Below the pieces are notes generated by a model, which saw only the letters and a program-made list of their open reading frames with translations, was not told the origin of the DNA and did not search any database. Shown one piece after another: positions 8,794-16,187 of a DNA stretch of 18,926 bases. Every line of letters starts with the position of its first letter. Within the stretch, counting starts at the first letter, position 1. A program made the translations under genes and the position numbers. Source of the stretch: a bacterium (GTDB taxonomy: Bacteria > Chloroflexota > Dormibacteria > UBA8260 > Bog-877); contig JAKAWF010000037.1 of the NCBI GenBank assembly GCA_021817025.1, positions 1 through 18,926 of the forward strand, in the 5' to 3' direction.

Positions 8794-10236
8794 GTGCCCC
8801 CCGAAGCGTTGCGGATACCCCCCAATCAGGATCTCGTGGTGTTCGGGGCCAGCGGGGACCTCGCCCGCCGCAAACTCCTGCCCGCGCTCTACGAGCTGAG
8901 CCGGCAGGGACTGCTGCCTCGCCGCGGCGAGGTGGTCGGCACCGCCAACGACGGGCTCGACGACGCGGGCTTCCGGCAGCTCGCCCATGACGCCATCACC
9001 GAGTTCGGCCGGACCGGCGTCGACGACCGGGCGTTCGCCGACTTCGCGCAGCGACTGCGCTACATCCCCGCGATCAACGACCCCGGGCCCACCCTGGCCC
9101 GCACCCTGCGGCTGCCGCACCGGATCGTGTACCTGGCGGTGCCGCCTTCCTCGTTCGAGCCGATTCTCCAAGAGTTGAAGGAGGCCGGTCTGGCCAAGGG
9201 GTCCTCGATCATCATCGAGAAGCCCTTCGGGCACGATCTGGCCTCCGCCCAGCTGCTGAACCGGGCCCTGCAGCGGACCGTGCCGGAGGAGAGGATCTAC
9301 CGCATCGACCACTATCTGGGCAAGGAGACCGTCCAGAACCTCCTGGTTTTCCGCTTTGGAAACACCTTGATCGAACGCATATGGAACCGCGAGGTCGTCT
9401 CGCATGTCCAATTGACAGTTGCGGAAGACATCGGAGTTGAAAGCCGGGGACATCTGTACGAGGAGACGGGGGCACTGCGCGACATCATGCAGAACCACCT
9501 CTTCCAGCTGCTCGCGCTGACGTGTATGTCACCTCCCAGTTCCTTCGATCCCGAAGCCCTCCGAGACGAGAAGGTGAAGGTCTTTCAGTCGATCCATCCC
9601 GTGTCCCCTCGGGATGTCGTTCGAGGCCAGTACACCCGCGGTTCGGTCAACGGCAAGATGATGCCGGGATATCGGGAGTTGGAGGGAGTCTCCTCGGACT
9701 CGAATACGGAGACCTACATCGCCCTGCGGCTGGCGGTCGACACCTGGGAATGGGCGGGGGTCCCCTTCTATCTGCGGTGTGGCAAGGCTCTCACGACCCG
9801 CCGCACGGAGATCATGCTCTTCTGCCGCGATGTGCCTCTCCATCTCTTCGAGGGGACCGGGATCGAGGCCCTCCCGCCCAACCGGGTCACCATCCGGATC
9901 CAGCCCGACGAGGGCATCTCGTTCTCGTTCATGGCCAAGAAACCCGGCCCGACGGTGGTGGAGCAGGGGGTTCGGATGGACTTCTCGTATGGACAGTCCT
10001 TCAAGACCGAGCCCGCCGAGGCCTACGAGCGCCTGCTCCACGACGCGCTCCTGGGAGACCACACCCTCTTCATTCGCCAGGACGAGACGGAGTACGCCTG
10101 GAGGGCCCTGCAGCCGGTACTGGACGACATGCCCCGGATCAACCTCTATTCCGCCGGCAGCGAGGGCCCGGTCGAGGCCCAGGACCTGATGCTCTCGGGG
10201 GCGTGGCACAGCCTCGCCCACCACGCCGAGGACTAA
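8794..10236 (+). CDS. zwf: Glucose-6-phosphate 1-dehydrogenase
   Basis: A 480-residue enzyme that oxidises glucose 6-phosphate to 6-phosphogluconolactone with NADP, the entry step of the oxidative pentose phosphate pathway. The dinucleotide-binding fingerprint is VFGASGDLARRKLLPALYEL (16-35). The substrate signatures are IIIEKPFGHDL (139-149) and the active-site RIDHYLGKETVQNLLVFRF (170-188), with Lys177. Family blocks VPFYLRCGKAL and AYERLLHDALLGD follow. Length is normal. The start GTG 8794 is set by the -10 box 6 nt upstream. The TAA stop shares bases with the stop of the convergent gene. opcA, gnd, tal and tkt, often nearby in other bacteria, are not in the window. Confidence 0.97.
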   Translation: MPPEALRIPPNQDLVVFGASGDLARRKLLPALYELSRQGLLPRRGEVVGTANDGLDDAGFRQLAHDAITEFGRTGVDDRAFADFAQRLRYIPAINDPGPTLARTLRLPHRIVYLAVPPSSFEPILQELKEAGLAKGSSIIIEKPFGHDLASAQLLNRALQRTVPEERIYRIDHYLGKETVQNLLVFRFGNTLIERIWNREVVSHVQLTVAEDIGVESRGHLYEETGALRDIMQNHLFQLLALTCMSPPSSFDPEALRDEKVKVFQSIHPVSPRDVVRGQYTRGSVNGKMMPGYRELEGVSSDSNTETYIALRLAVDTWEWAGVPFYLRCGKALTTRRTEIMLFCRDVPLHLFEGTGIEALPPNRVTIRIQPDEGISFSFMAKKPGPTVVEQGVRMDFSYGQSFKTEPAEAYERLLHDALLGDHTLFIRQDETEYAWRALQPVLDDMPRINLYSAGSEGPVEAQDLMLSGAWHSLAHHAED

Positions 10237-10841
10237 CCGGAGACTAGAGCCGCCCGCGCCGGCACCTGATCCGGGACCAGCTGGTCGGCTTCGATCCAGC
10301 CTTCCTCGGCCGCATCCCCTGAGCCGGCCCTGACGCTGACCCAGCGGCCGTGCTGTTGGAGGGCGACCAGCGGGCTGGACGGACGCACCGAGCGGCCGCG
10401 CCGCGCCTGGTGATCGGGAGCCATGAAGAGCGGATACCCGGTGCCCGCCCAGCTCTGCACGATCGTGCAGTTACCGGGAGGGATGGTCCGGTGGCGGTAG
10501 ACGGTGTGCGGGTCGGCCTCCCCCTTGCCCAGGATCCGGATCAGGTTGGTGGCGCGCATGATGGCGGCGCGGTCGCCCACCGTGTCGACCGTGACCCGGG
10601 TGCCGGAGTCGGTGTTGTCGCATTCGATCCGGATGCGGTTGCGGGGGTACTTGACCTTGCTCCACTGCCCGAACAGGCCGTTGGCGATGTCCTGGACCAC
10701 CTCGGCAGTGCGCTCGTCCACCACCCGAAAGCTGAAGGGCGGCAGCCCGAGCACCTGCTCCGCGATGGCGAAGACCTCGCGCGGAGGCGCGAAGACCATC
10801 GCCTCCCAATGGTCGCTGCGGGGGCGTCCCAGGAAGAGCAC
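10233..10841 (-). CDS. Protein of unknown function with SH3-like C-terminal domain
   Basis: A 202-residue protein with no signal peptide or membrane segment. I do not recognise the N-terminal two-thirds. It looks alpha/beta, with the strand-rich NRIRIECDNTDSGTRVTVDTV (68-88) and a conserved-looking aromatic segment GLFGQWSKVKYP (55-66). Residues about 157-190 (PLVALQQHGRWVSVRAG, then GWIEADQLVP) have the pattern of a bacterial SH3-like domain: a W-x-x-V strand, then GW and a terminal leucine strand. GTG 10841 lies 6 nt after TAGAAT, so it is probably leaderless. It converges on zwf with overlapping stop codons (TAG here, TAA for zwf). Confidence 0.7.
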   Translation of the reverse strand: MLFLGRPRSDHWEAMVFAPPREVFAIAEQVLGLPPFSFRVVDERTAEVVQDIANGLFGQWSKVKYPRNRIRIECDNTDSGTRVTVDTVGDRAAIMRATNLIRILGKGEADPHTVYRHRTIPPGNCTIVQSWAGTGYPLFMAPDHQARRGRSVRPSSPLVALQQHGRWVSVRAGSGDAAEEGWIEADQLVPDQVPARAALVSG

Positions 10842-10847
10842 ACTCCA

Positions 10848-10853
10848 ATTCTA
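10848..10853 (-). promoter_or_regulatory. -10 box, leaderless geometry, for the SH3-like protein gene
   Basis: TAGAAT is followed by a 6-nt spacer (TGGAGT) and then GTG 10841. The GGAG in the spacer is only 1 nt from the start codon, too close for a normal Shine-Dalgarno site. It lies in the 40-bp gap after the femAB-like gene, which is transcribed in the same direction, so this promoter would make the downstream gene at least partly independent. Confidence 0.55.
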
Positions 10854-10881
10854 GAGCCGTGAAAGCCGATCCGGTGGCGGC

Positions 10882-11943
10882 TCAGGTCAGGAGCGGGCGT
10901 CGCCGCAGGAGCCACGCCTCCAAGCGGTGCGTGGCGGGGTCCAGCGGGCCCAGCAGCGGCGCCACCATGAGCCCGCTGTGGGAGGCGAGCCCACCGCCCC
11001 ATCGGGTCTTGAAGAGGGCGTACCCGTGGGCCGGGTCGGACCGGTCGAAGCCTCGGGGCATGCCCCACATGTCGTATTCGGTGCAGCCCCGGCGGATGCC
11101 CCACTGGATCACCGCCCAGTGCAGGGCGTAGCTGGCCCGGACCTCGGGCAGCGCCACCGAAGTCCCTCCGTACAAGTAGATGAGGCGGGGCCCACAGGCG
11201 ATCGCGATGGCCCCCGCCAGGGGTTGCGCCTCCCGCCGGGCCAGGAAGACCACCGCTCCCAGCTCCGCGAGCGCCGCCTGGTAATACGAAAGAGGCCTGG
11301 TTTGGAAGGCCTGGCGGCGGACGGTCTCGAGATGGAGTTGGTAGAACCGCTCCACGTCGTGGGGGTCCCGTCCGGCGGTGACCTCAACACCGGCCCGCTC
11401 CGCGATGCGGATGTTGCGCCTGGTCGACGCCGGCATGGCGGCGAGGGTCTCTTGGGGAGTGGAGCCAAGCTCGACCAGCCACGTCTGGCGGTGCTGGATG
11501 TCGAAGCGCGCCGGCCTGAGGCCAAGCCGTCGCCGTAGGGCCTCGGCATTCGGCGAGTTCACCTCCCACTCCGGATCCACCCGCAGGGCCAGGATCCGGC
11601 GGCGCACGAGTTCGGCCCGGGCGCGTTCCAACAGCCTCTCCGCCGCAGCGGTGTCGGCCAGGGCCGCGAGCGCCGGTCCTCGCGGGGCGTACCCCCACCC
11701 GATGCCACCCGGCAGGACGCTCCGGTGCAGGATCTGGATCGCGGCCCGCCAGCCGGACTCGCTCTCCGCCACCAGACGCAGCACGCTCCAGTCAGACCGG
11801 CGACGCAGTTCGCCCCAGCCCCACGTCTGCATCAGAATGCCGCCGCAGGAGGCGGTGACGAAGTCGTCCCAGGCAGCCCTCTCTCCCGGGGCGACCTGGC
11901 GCACGGAGATGGCGACGGCTGGCGCCCCTGAGGTGGCGGGCAT
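10882..11943 (-). CDS. FemAB-like aminoacyltransferase (peptidoglycan bridge family)
   Basis: A 353-residue protein of the FemAB/FemX group, built of two GNAT-like domains that use aminoacyl-tRNA to add residues to lipid II or related acceptors. Supporting segments are AWDDFVTASCGGILMQTWGWGEL near the N-terminus, MPASTRRNIRIAERAGVEV at mid-protein, QPLAGAIAIACGPRLIYLYGG, and the C-terminal YDMWGMPRGFDRSDPAHGYALFKTRWGG. The last block is very typical of the family. The exact substrate is unknown. It should be cytoplasmic or membrane-associated. I chose ATG 11943 because CATAAT lies 6 nt upstream; TTG 11967 and GTG 11964 are in frame, with GGGAGG upstream as a ribosome site, and remain possible. 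Confidence 0.85.
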   Translation of the reverse strand: MPATSGAPAVAISVRQVAPGERAAWDDFVTASCGGILMQTWGWGELRRRSDWSVLRLVAESESGWRAAIQILHRSVLPGGIGWGYAPRGPALAALADTAAAERLLERARAELVRRRILALRVDPEWEVNSPNAEALRRRLGLRPARFDIQHRQTWLVELGSTPQETLAAMPASTRRNIRIAERAGVEVTAGRDPHDVERFYQLHLETVRRQAFQTRPLSYYQAALAELGAVVFLARREAQPLAGAIAIACGPRLIYLYGGTSVALPEVRASYALHWAVIQWGIRRGCTEYDMWGMPRGFDRSDPAHGYALFKTRWGGGLASHSGLMVAPLLGPLDPATHRLEAWLLRRRPLLT

Positions 11944-11949
11944 TCCGCG

Positions 11950-11955
11950 ATTATG
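11950..11955 (-). promoter_or_regulatory. -10 box for the femAB-like gene, leaderless geometry
   Basis: CATAAT, one mismatch from TATAAT, ends 6 nt before ATG 11943. If used, it excludes the longer TTG/GTG starts, because transcription would begin downstream of them. It is divergent from the nfeD box at 11991-11996. Confidence 0.5.
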
Positions 11956-11990
11956 CGCAGCCACCAAGGGGGACCTCCCGGAAAACGGCG

Positions 11991-11996
11991 TACACT
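11991..11996 (+). promoter_or_regulatory. -10 box for nfeD-stomatin, short or no leader
   Basis: TACACT lies 9 nt before ATG 12006, and 3 nt before an in-frame TTG at 12000. The predicted +1 is within about 3 nt of the ATG. This is looser than the 6-nt spacing seen elsewhere in the window. No ribosome site precedes either codon. Confidence 0.4.
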
Positions 11997-12005
11997 GAAT
12001 TGGCT

Positions 12006-12803
12006 ATGCGCCGTGTGGCAGTCGTGAGCGTGGCCCTCGGGGCCGGAAGCTTGGCCCTGGCGGGGCAGCTTCCAGTGCTGGCGAGCGTCGGAGCCCACTC
12101 GGCACAGGCTGTGAGGCCTCCGGTGGTGCTGCCGTCGGCCCTGGGGGTTCTGGCCGACCCCACTCTCATCTTTGGGCTGCTACTGCTGGCCCTGCTCGGG
12201 GTTGGGATGGAGCTGGTCCACCCGGGGGCCCTGGTCCCGGGGATGGTCGGGCTGGGGGCAGGCGGGCTGGCGATCGTGGGCCTGCTGGCCACCCCCCTCG
12301 ACCTGCTCGGGCTGCTCCTGGTGGGGGCGGCGGTGGCCCTCTTCATCCTGGACACCTCCGTTCCCAGCCACGGCGTGGTGAGCGTCCTCGGGATCGCCGC
12401 GTCGATTGCCGGGGGCTGGCTGCTGTTCCGCCACCCCGGGGTCAACCCCATCGCCCTGCTCGGCCTTCCGCTCGGAATGGGCGCCCTCTGGGTGATCGTG
12501 AGCGGGCGCGCCCTGGAGGTCCGCCACAAGCCCTTCCCGCAGATCCCGCACGAACTGCTGGGGCTGACGGGAGTGGTCCGGAAGCGGGCCTGCCCAGTCG
12601 GACAGGCGGAGGTCGGTGGGGAGCTCTGGCGGATCGAGGCTCGGGACCACTCCCCGCTCGAGGTGGGGAGCGAGATCGAGGTGCTGGCCCAGGACGGGCT
12701 CACCCTCATAGTCAGGCCGACCGGGGTTCCGGTGCCATATTTGCCCTCCGCCGCGGCCGAGCTCGCCGTCCGGAGCGGACATCCAGGAGGAATCAAGCAA
12801 TGA
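12006..12803 (+). CDS. NfeD-family membrane protein, short form without protease domain
   Basis: A 265-residue membrane protein. An N-terminal hydrophobic segment ending near LALAGQLPVLA looks like a signal peptide or anchor. The NfeD core begins LADPTLIFGLLLLALLGVGMELVHPG and continues through about three more hydrophobic segments to WVIVSGRALEVRHKP. The C-terminal soluble OB-fold is seen in ELLGLTGVVRKRACPVGQAEVGGELWRIEA. Long NfeD proteins carry a ClpP-like protease domain of about 200 residues before the membrane core; it is absent here. NfeD proteins work with the stomatin encoded next door, and the genes overlap by ATGA. ATG 12006 is preferred over TTG 12000 because of codon preference and promoter position. 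Confidence 0.88.
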   Translation: MRRVAVVSVALGAGSLALAGQLPVLASVGAHSAQAVRPPVVLPSALGVLADPTLIFGLLLLALLGVGMELVHPGALVPGMVGLGAGGLAIVGLLATPLDLLGLLLVGAAVALFILDTSVPSHGVVSVLGIAASIAGGWLLFRHPGVNPIALLGLPLGMGALWVIVSGRALEVRHKPFPQIPHELLGLTGVVRKRACPVGQAEVGGELWRIEARDHSPLEVGSEIEVLAQDGLTLIVRPTGVPVPYLPSAAAELAVRSGHPGGIKQ

Positions 12804-13675
12804 CTGGGGCTCTGCTGGCAGTGGTGGTGGTGGTGGTCGTGCTCGCCGTCCTGATCCTGATCGCCTTCACCACCGGATTCCGGGTCATCAACGAATACGA
12901 GCGAGGGGTGGTGCTTCGCCTGGGCAGGCTGACCGACGTGAAGGGTCCCGGGCCCCGGCTGATCATCCCCTTCGGGCTTGATCGGATGGTGAAGGTGGAT
13001 CTGCGGGTCATGGTGCATGAGGTGCCGCCCCAGGACGTGATCACCAAGGACAACGTCACCGTGCGCGTCACGGCGGTGGTGTTCTTCCGGGTGGTGGATG
13101 CCCGCGACTCCTACGTCAAGGTTCGCGACTACATGGGCACCATCTCCAAGACCGCCCAGACGACCTTGCGCTCGATCCTCGGGCAGTCAACCCTGGACGA
13201 GCTGCTGAGCCAGCGAGACAAAGTCAACGCCGAGCTGCAGGCGGTGATCGATGAGCAGACCGAGCCGTGGGGGGTCAAAGTCACCGCCGTCGAGGTCAAG
13301 GATGTCGACCTGCCGCAGTCGATGCAGCGGGCGATGGCCCTCCAGGCGGAGGCTGAGCGCGAGAAGCGGGCCAAGATAATCCGCGCCCAGGGCGAGTTCC
13401 AGGCCGCTCAGACGCTGGCTGACGCCGCCAAGGTGATCGGCACCCAGCCGGCCACCTTGCAGCTTCGCTATCTGCAGACCCTCTCCGAGATCGGGGCCGA
13501 CCAGAACACCGTGGTGGTGTTCCCGGTTCCCCTGGACATGTTCGAGCCCTTCTTCCAGCTCAAGCGCCAGGAGACGGCCAAGAACGGGCACAAGCTGGCG
13601 CCGGTCGGCGCCGGCGAGCCGGCCCCATCCACCAGGCGCAGCCCCGCCAGGGGGGCGGGGGAGCCGGACAGCTGA
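12800..13675 (+). CDS. SPFH/stomatin-like membrane protein
   Basis: A 291-residue slipin/stomatin-like protein. An N-terminal membrane anchor (AVVVVVVVLAVLILIAFTTGF) precedes the SPFH domain: VINEYERGVVLRLGRL, KGPGPRLIIPFGLDRMVKVDLRV and DNVTVRVTAVVFFRVVDA. A charged coiled-coil follows (MALQAEAEREKRAKIIRAQGE), then the conserved QLRYLQTLSEI. Such proteins form large membrane-associated oligomers and pair with NfeD. The start ATG 12800 overlaps the nfeD stop, and AGGAGG lies 9 nt upstream. The last 30 or so residues are Arg/Pro/Ala-rich and not conserved in the family. The following peptidase-like frame begins at the stop codon of this gene. Confidence 0.93.
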   Translation: MTGALLAVVVVVVVLAVLILIAFTTGFRVINEYERGVVLRLGRLTDVKGPGPRLIIPFGLDRMVKVDLRVMVHEVPPQDVITKDNVTVRVTAVVFFRVVDARDSYVKVRDYMGTISKTAQTTLRSILGQSTLDELLSQRDKVNAELQAVIDEQTEPWGVKVTAVEVKDVDLPQSMQRAMALQAEAEREKRAKIIRAQGEFQAAQTLADAAKVIGTQPATLQLRYLQTLSEIGADQNTVVVFPVPLDMFEPFFQLKRQETAKNGHKLAPVGAGEPAPSTRRSPARGAGEPDS

Positions 13676-14436
13676 CCGGCCGGGCAAAGCGGGCGGACGA
13701 CCCGGGTACCGGGCGAGCCCCCGGCGGGTGGTTTCTGCTCCTTGGGTCCGGCGAGTTCGAGCGCTGGGCCGGGGAGGCTGAGCTGGGGATTCTTGCCGGA
13801 GCTGGCGGCGACGGGTCGGTGGTGGTCCTGGCCACCGCCAGCGCCCCCGAGGGCGACTTGGTCTTCGGGCGCTGGAACAGGCCCGGCCTGGCCCACTAGG
13901 CCGGGCTGGGCGGGGACGCGATCGCCCTGCCCGTGCGAGTCAGAGAGGACGCCGCCCTGCCGGAGCATGCCGAGCGGGTGCGCCGGGCCAGCATGGTGTT
14001 CTTCTCGGGCGGCAACCCTGGCCACCTCCACCAGACCCTGGCCGGGACCCCGCTCCTGGGGGCCATCCGGGATCTTCTCGGCGGGGGCGGGGTCTACGGC
14101 GGCTGCAGCGCCGGGGCCATGGTTGCGGGGGCTGCCGCCCCGGATGGTCGGCGCCGCCGCTTGCTCGGCGGCCAGGGCTTGCTGCCGGGGGAGACGTTTG
14201 GGGTCCATCGGGATGCAGCGCTCATGCGGCCCTGGCGGCGAGTGATGGCCACCCCGGCTCCGGCAGGGTGCCGGTTCCTGGGCATCGCCGAGAGGACGGC
14301 GATCAGCGGGGGCCGGGCCGGATGGATGGTGTTCGGGAGCGGAGGCGGGGAGGTCCGCCATAGCGGCGGCAGTCACGTGCACCGGGCTGGGGAGATGATC
14401 CCGGCACTTCCTGACGGAGATCGGACCCGGTCCTGA
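13672..14436 (+). pseudogene. Broken peptidase S51 / cyanophycinase-like gene
   Basis: One frame reads as a type 1 glutamine-amidotransferase-like protein: GGWFLLLGSGEFERW, VVVLATASAPEGD, SMVFFSGGNPGHLHQTLAGT, then the nucleophile elbow GGCSAGAM (Ser codon 14107-14109), and FLGIAERTAI. It is interrupted by TAG at 13897-13899, between GLAH and AGLGGDAIALPV, where family members read straight through. The N-terminal part also has no ATG/GTG/TTG start in frame after the stomatin stop. CTG 13672, overlapping that stop as CTGA, sits where a coupled start codon would be expected. GTG 13933 could restart a C-terminal product of 167 residues without the N-terminal strand and glycine loop. Two lesions suggest a decaying gene; a sequencing error at the TAG is possible. 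Confidence 0.78.
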
Positions 14437-14456
14437 GGGGCGGAACGGGGGCCTGT

Positions 14457-14472
14457 TGTTTCACGTGAAACA
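14457..14472. promoter_or_regulatory. parS: parS centromere site, perfect consensus
   Basis: TGTTTCACGTGAAACA is an exact match to the widely conserved bacterial parS 16-mer bound by ParB. It lies within a 20-bp perfect palindrome (14455-14474), extended by GGCC/GGCC arms to 14450-14479 with one mismatched pair. It is 24 bp upstream of parA and covers the position of the parA -35 element (14462-14467 at a 17-bp spacer). Confidence 0.95.
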
Positions 14473-14484
14473 ACGGGCCAGACC

Positions 14485-14490
14485 TATACT
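14485..14490 (+). promoter_or_regulatory. -10 box for parAB, leaderless geometry, next to parS
   Basis: TATACT ends 6 nt before ATG 14497, and no Shine-Dalgarno sequence is present. With a 17-bp spacer the -35 hexamer would be the CACGTG centre of parS, so ParB on parS should compete with RNA polymerase. Confidence 0.65.
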
Positions 14491-14496
14491 TGGCCC

Positions 14497-15279
14497 ATGT
14501 CCCGCCCGCGCATTCTGACCGTCTGTAACCAGAAGGGCGGGGTCGGCAAGACCACCACCGCCATCAACCTGGGCGCTGCGCTCGCCGAGCGAGACCTTCG
14601 GGTTCTCCTGGTTGACTGCGATCCTCAGGCAAACGCCACCTCTGGGCTTGGCATAAGCGCCAGGAACCTGGCCGCCTCGATCTACGACGTGGTCGTTCTG
14701 GGGCAGCCGCTGGCCGAGGTGACGGTACCCCTGGAGCACATCCCCGGGATGAGCCTCGTGCCCTCCACGGTCGGCCTGGCCGGGGCAGAGCTCGAGCTGG
14801 CGGAGCTGCCCCTGCGCGAGTCCCGCCTTCGCCTGGCCCTCGATGGCCTCACCGACTTCGACTACGTCCTCCTCGACACCCCTCCGTCCCTGGGCCTGCT
14901 GACGGTGAACTGCCTGGTGGCGGCCGACTCGATGCTGATCCCGCTCCAGTGCGAGTACTACGCGCTCGAGGGCCTCGCCCTCCTGACCCACACCCAAGCG
15001 CTCGTCCGCCAGTCCCTGAACCCGTCCCTGCGCCTGGCCGGGATAGTCCTGACTCTCTTCGACCCCCGCACGGTTCTCAGCTCTCAGGTGGTGGCCGAGG
15101 TGCGGCGCCAGTTCGGGGAGCAGGCGTTCACCACCGTCATCCCTCGCTCGGTGCGCGTCAGCGAGGCCCCCAGCCACGGCCTCCCCATCACCCAGTACGA
15201 TCCCACCGGCCGGGGCGCCGTCGCCTACCGGGCGCTCGCCGAGGAGCTCCTCCTGCGAGACAGCCCGGTGGCGGCATGA
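14497..15279 (+). CDS. parA: Chromosome-partitioning ATPase ParA (Soj)
   Basis: A 260-residue deviant-Walker ATPase that drives origin segregation together with ParB-parS. The deviant Walker A motif is KGGVGKTTTAIN (13-24), with the second lysine of the motif as the signature. Next come LLVDCDPQANATSGLG (37-52) and the Walker B-type DYVLLDTPPSLGLLTVN. The C-terminal VIPRSVRVSEAPSHGLPI is typical of chromosomal ParA/Soj. It is shorter than plasmid ParA proteins with N-terminal HTH domains, which supports a chromosomal role. It is the first gene after parS and is coupled to parB by ATGA. Confidence 0.97.
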   Translation: MSRPRILTVCNQKGGVGKTTTAINLGAALAERDLRVLLVDCDPQANATSGLGISARNLAASIYDVVVLGQPLAEVTVPLEHIPGMSLVPSTVGLAGAELELAELPLRESRLRLALDGLTDFDYVLLDTPPSLGLLTVNCLVAADSMLIPLQCEYYALEGLALLTHTQALVRQSLNPSLRLAGIVLTLFDPRTVLSSQVVAEVRRQFGEQAFTTVIPRSVRVSEAPSHGLPITQYDPTGRGAVAYRALAEELLLRDSPVAA

Positions 15280-16148
15280 CCAAGCCCCGCGGCCTGGGGA
15301 GGGGCTTGGAGCAGCTGATCCCCCCCGGTGCGGCCACGCTGAGCTCCGTCCTCAGCGGGCCCTCGGTTCGGGAGGTCCCGGTCACCGCCATCTCGCCGAA
15401 CCCGCTTCAGCCCCGCAGCCAATTCGACGACGCCTCGCTGCAAGAGCTCGCCCGCTCCATCCTCGAGTACGGCATCCTGCAGCCGCTGGTGGTGGAGCCG
15501 GCTCCGGACGGGTACCACCTGGTCGCGGGCGAGCGCCGTCTGCGGGCATCGCAGCTGGCCGGGCTCACTACGGTCCCGGCCGTGATCCGGCCGGTCGGGC
15601 CGGACCGCGCCCGCCTCGAGATGGCGCTGGTCGAGAACCTGCAGCGCCGGGACATCTCCCCCTTGGACGAGGCGCGGGCCTTCAACCGCCTGTGCGATGA
15701 GTTCGGCCTGACCCAGGACGCCGTCGCCCAGCAGCTCGGGCGCAGCCGGTCGGCGGTCGCCAACACCATCCGGCTCTTGCACGCCGCCCCGGAGGTGCAG
15801 CGAGCCCTGGCTGAGGAGAGAGTGTCGGCGGCCCACGTGCGGGCCCTCCTCGCTGTCCCCGATCCCGTCACTCAGATCAAGACCCTGGCCCACGTGCTGG
15901 CGCGCCACCTCTCCGTCCGCGACACCGAGCGCCTGGTGGCCAGGCTGGCCCTGCGGGGCGCTGGAGCGGTCAAGAAGGCCGCCGCCCCCGCCCCGGAGGT
16001 TCGAGCGCTGGAGGAGGCGTTGGCCAGCAAGCTCAGCACCCGCGTCAAGATCACGCCCCGGGCCAGCGGCCGGGGCCGGATCGTGATCGACTACTTCTCC
16101 GCCGACGAACTGAACGGCCTGTGCGAGACGTTGGGGATCCACCTGTAG
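15276..16148 (+). CDS. parB: Chromosome-partitioning protein ParB (Spo0J)
   Basis: A 290-residue parS-binding CTPase. It begins MTKPRGLGRGLEQLIP, the usual RGLGRGL opening for ParA interaction. The CTP-binding domain shows NPLQPRSQFDDASLQELARSI (42-62), the GERRLRA box (85-91) and ENLQRRDISPLDEA (120-133). The HTH that contacts parS spans about 143-168 (LTQDAVAQQLGRSRSAVANTIRLL). The C-terminal dimerisation part ends in VIDYFSADELNGLCETLGI. ATG 15276 overlaps the parA TGA. It ends with TAG, which matters for judging the amber codon in the upstream pseudogene. Confidence 0.97.
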   Translation: MTKPRGLGRGLEQLIPPGAATLSSVLSGPSVREVPVTAISPNPLQPRSQFDDASLQELARSILEYGILQPLVVEPAPDGYHLVAGERRLRASQLAGLTTVPAVIRPVGPDRARLEMALVENLQRRDISPLDEARAFNRLCDEFGLTQDAVAQQLGRSRSAVANTIRLLHAAPEVQRALAEERVSAAHVRALLAVPDPVTQIKTLAHVLARHLSVRDTERLVARLALRGAGAVKKAAAPAPEVRALEEALASKLSTRVKITPRASGRGRIVIDYFSADELNGLCETLGIHL

Positions 16149-16174
16149 GCGACGAACGGCCCAGGGCCTCTTCG

Positions 16175-16180
16175 TATACT
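16175..16180 (+). promoter_or_regulatory. -10 box for lepB, leaderless geometry
   Basis: TATACT is followed by a 7-nt spacer of G and C only, then GTG 16188. No ribosome site is present. An 11-bp perfect inverted repeat (GGCCCAGGGCC, 16158-16168) lies just upstream, over the expected -35 to spacer region. Confidence 0.6.
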
Positions 16181-16187
16181 GCCCCCC

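Noticed and set aside
13897..13899. Amber codon recoding or pyrrolysine insertion
   Set aside because: TAG is used as an ordinary stop in parB and the SH3-like gene. No pyrrolysine genes are in view, and the same gene also lacks a start codon, which fits decay better.
14371..14386. TCACGTG near the pseudogene end as a degenerate parS
   Set aside because: Only one half-site matches; the right half (CACC) does not fit the consensus GAAACA.
16158..16168. GGCCCAGGGCC as a terminator of parB
   Set aside because: The palindrome leaves a one-base loop and no T-run follows. It could be an operator, but nothing else supports that.
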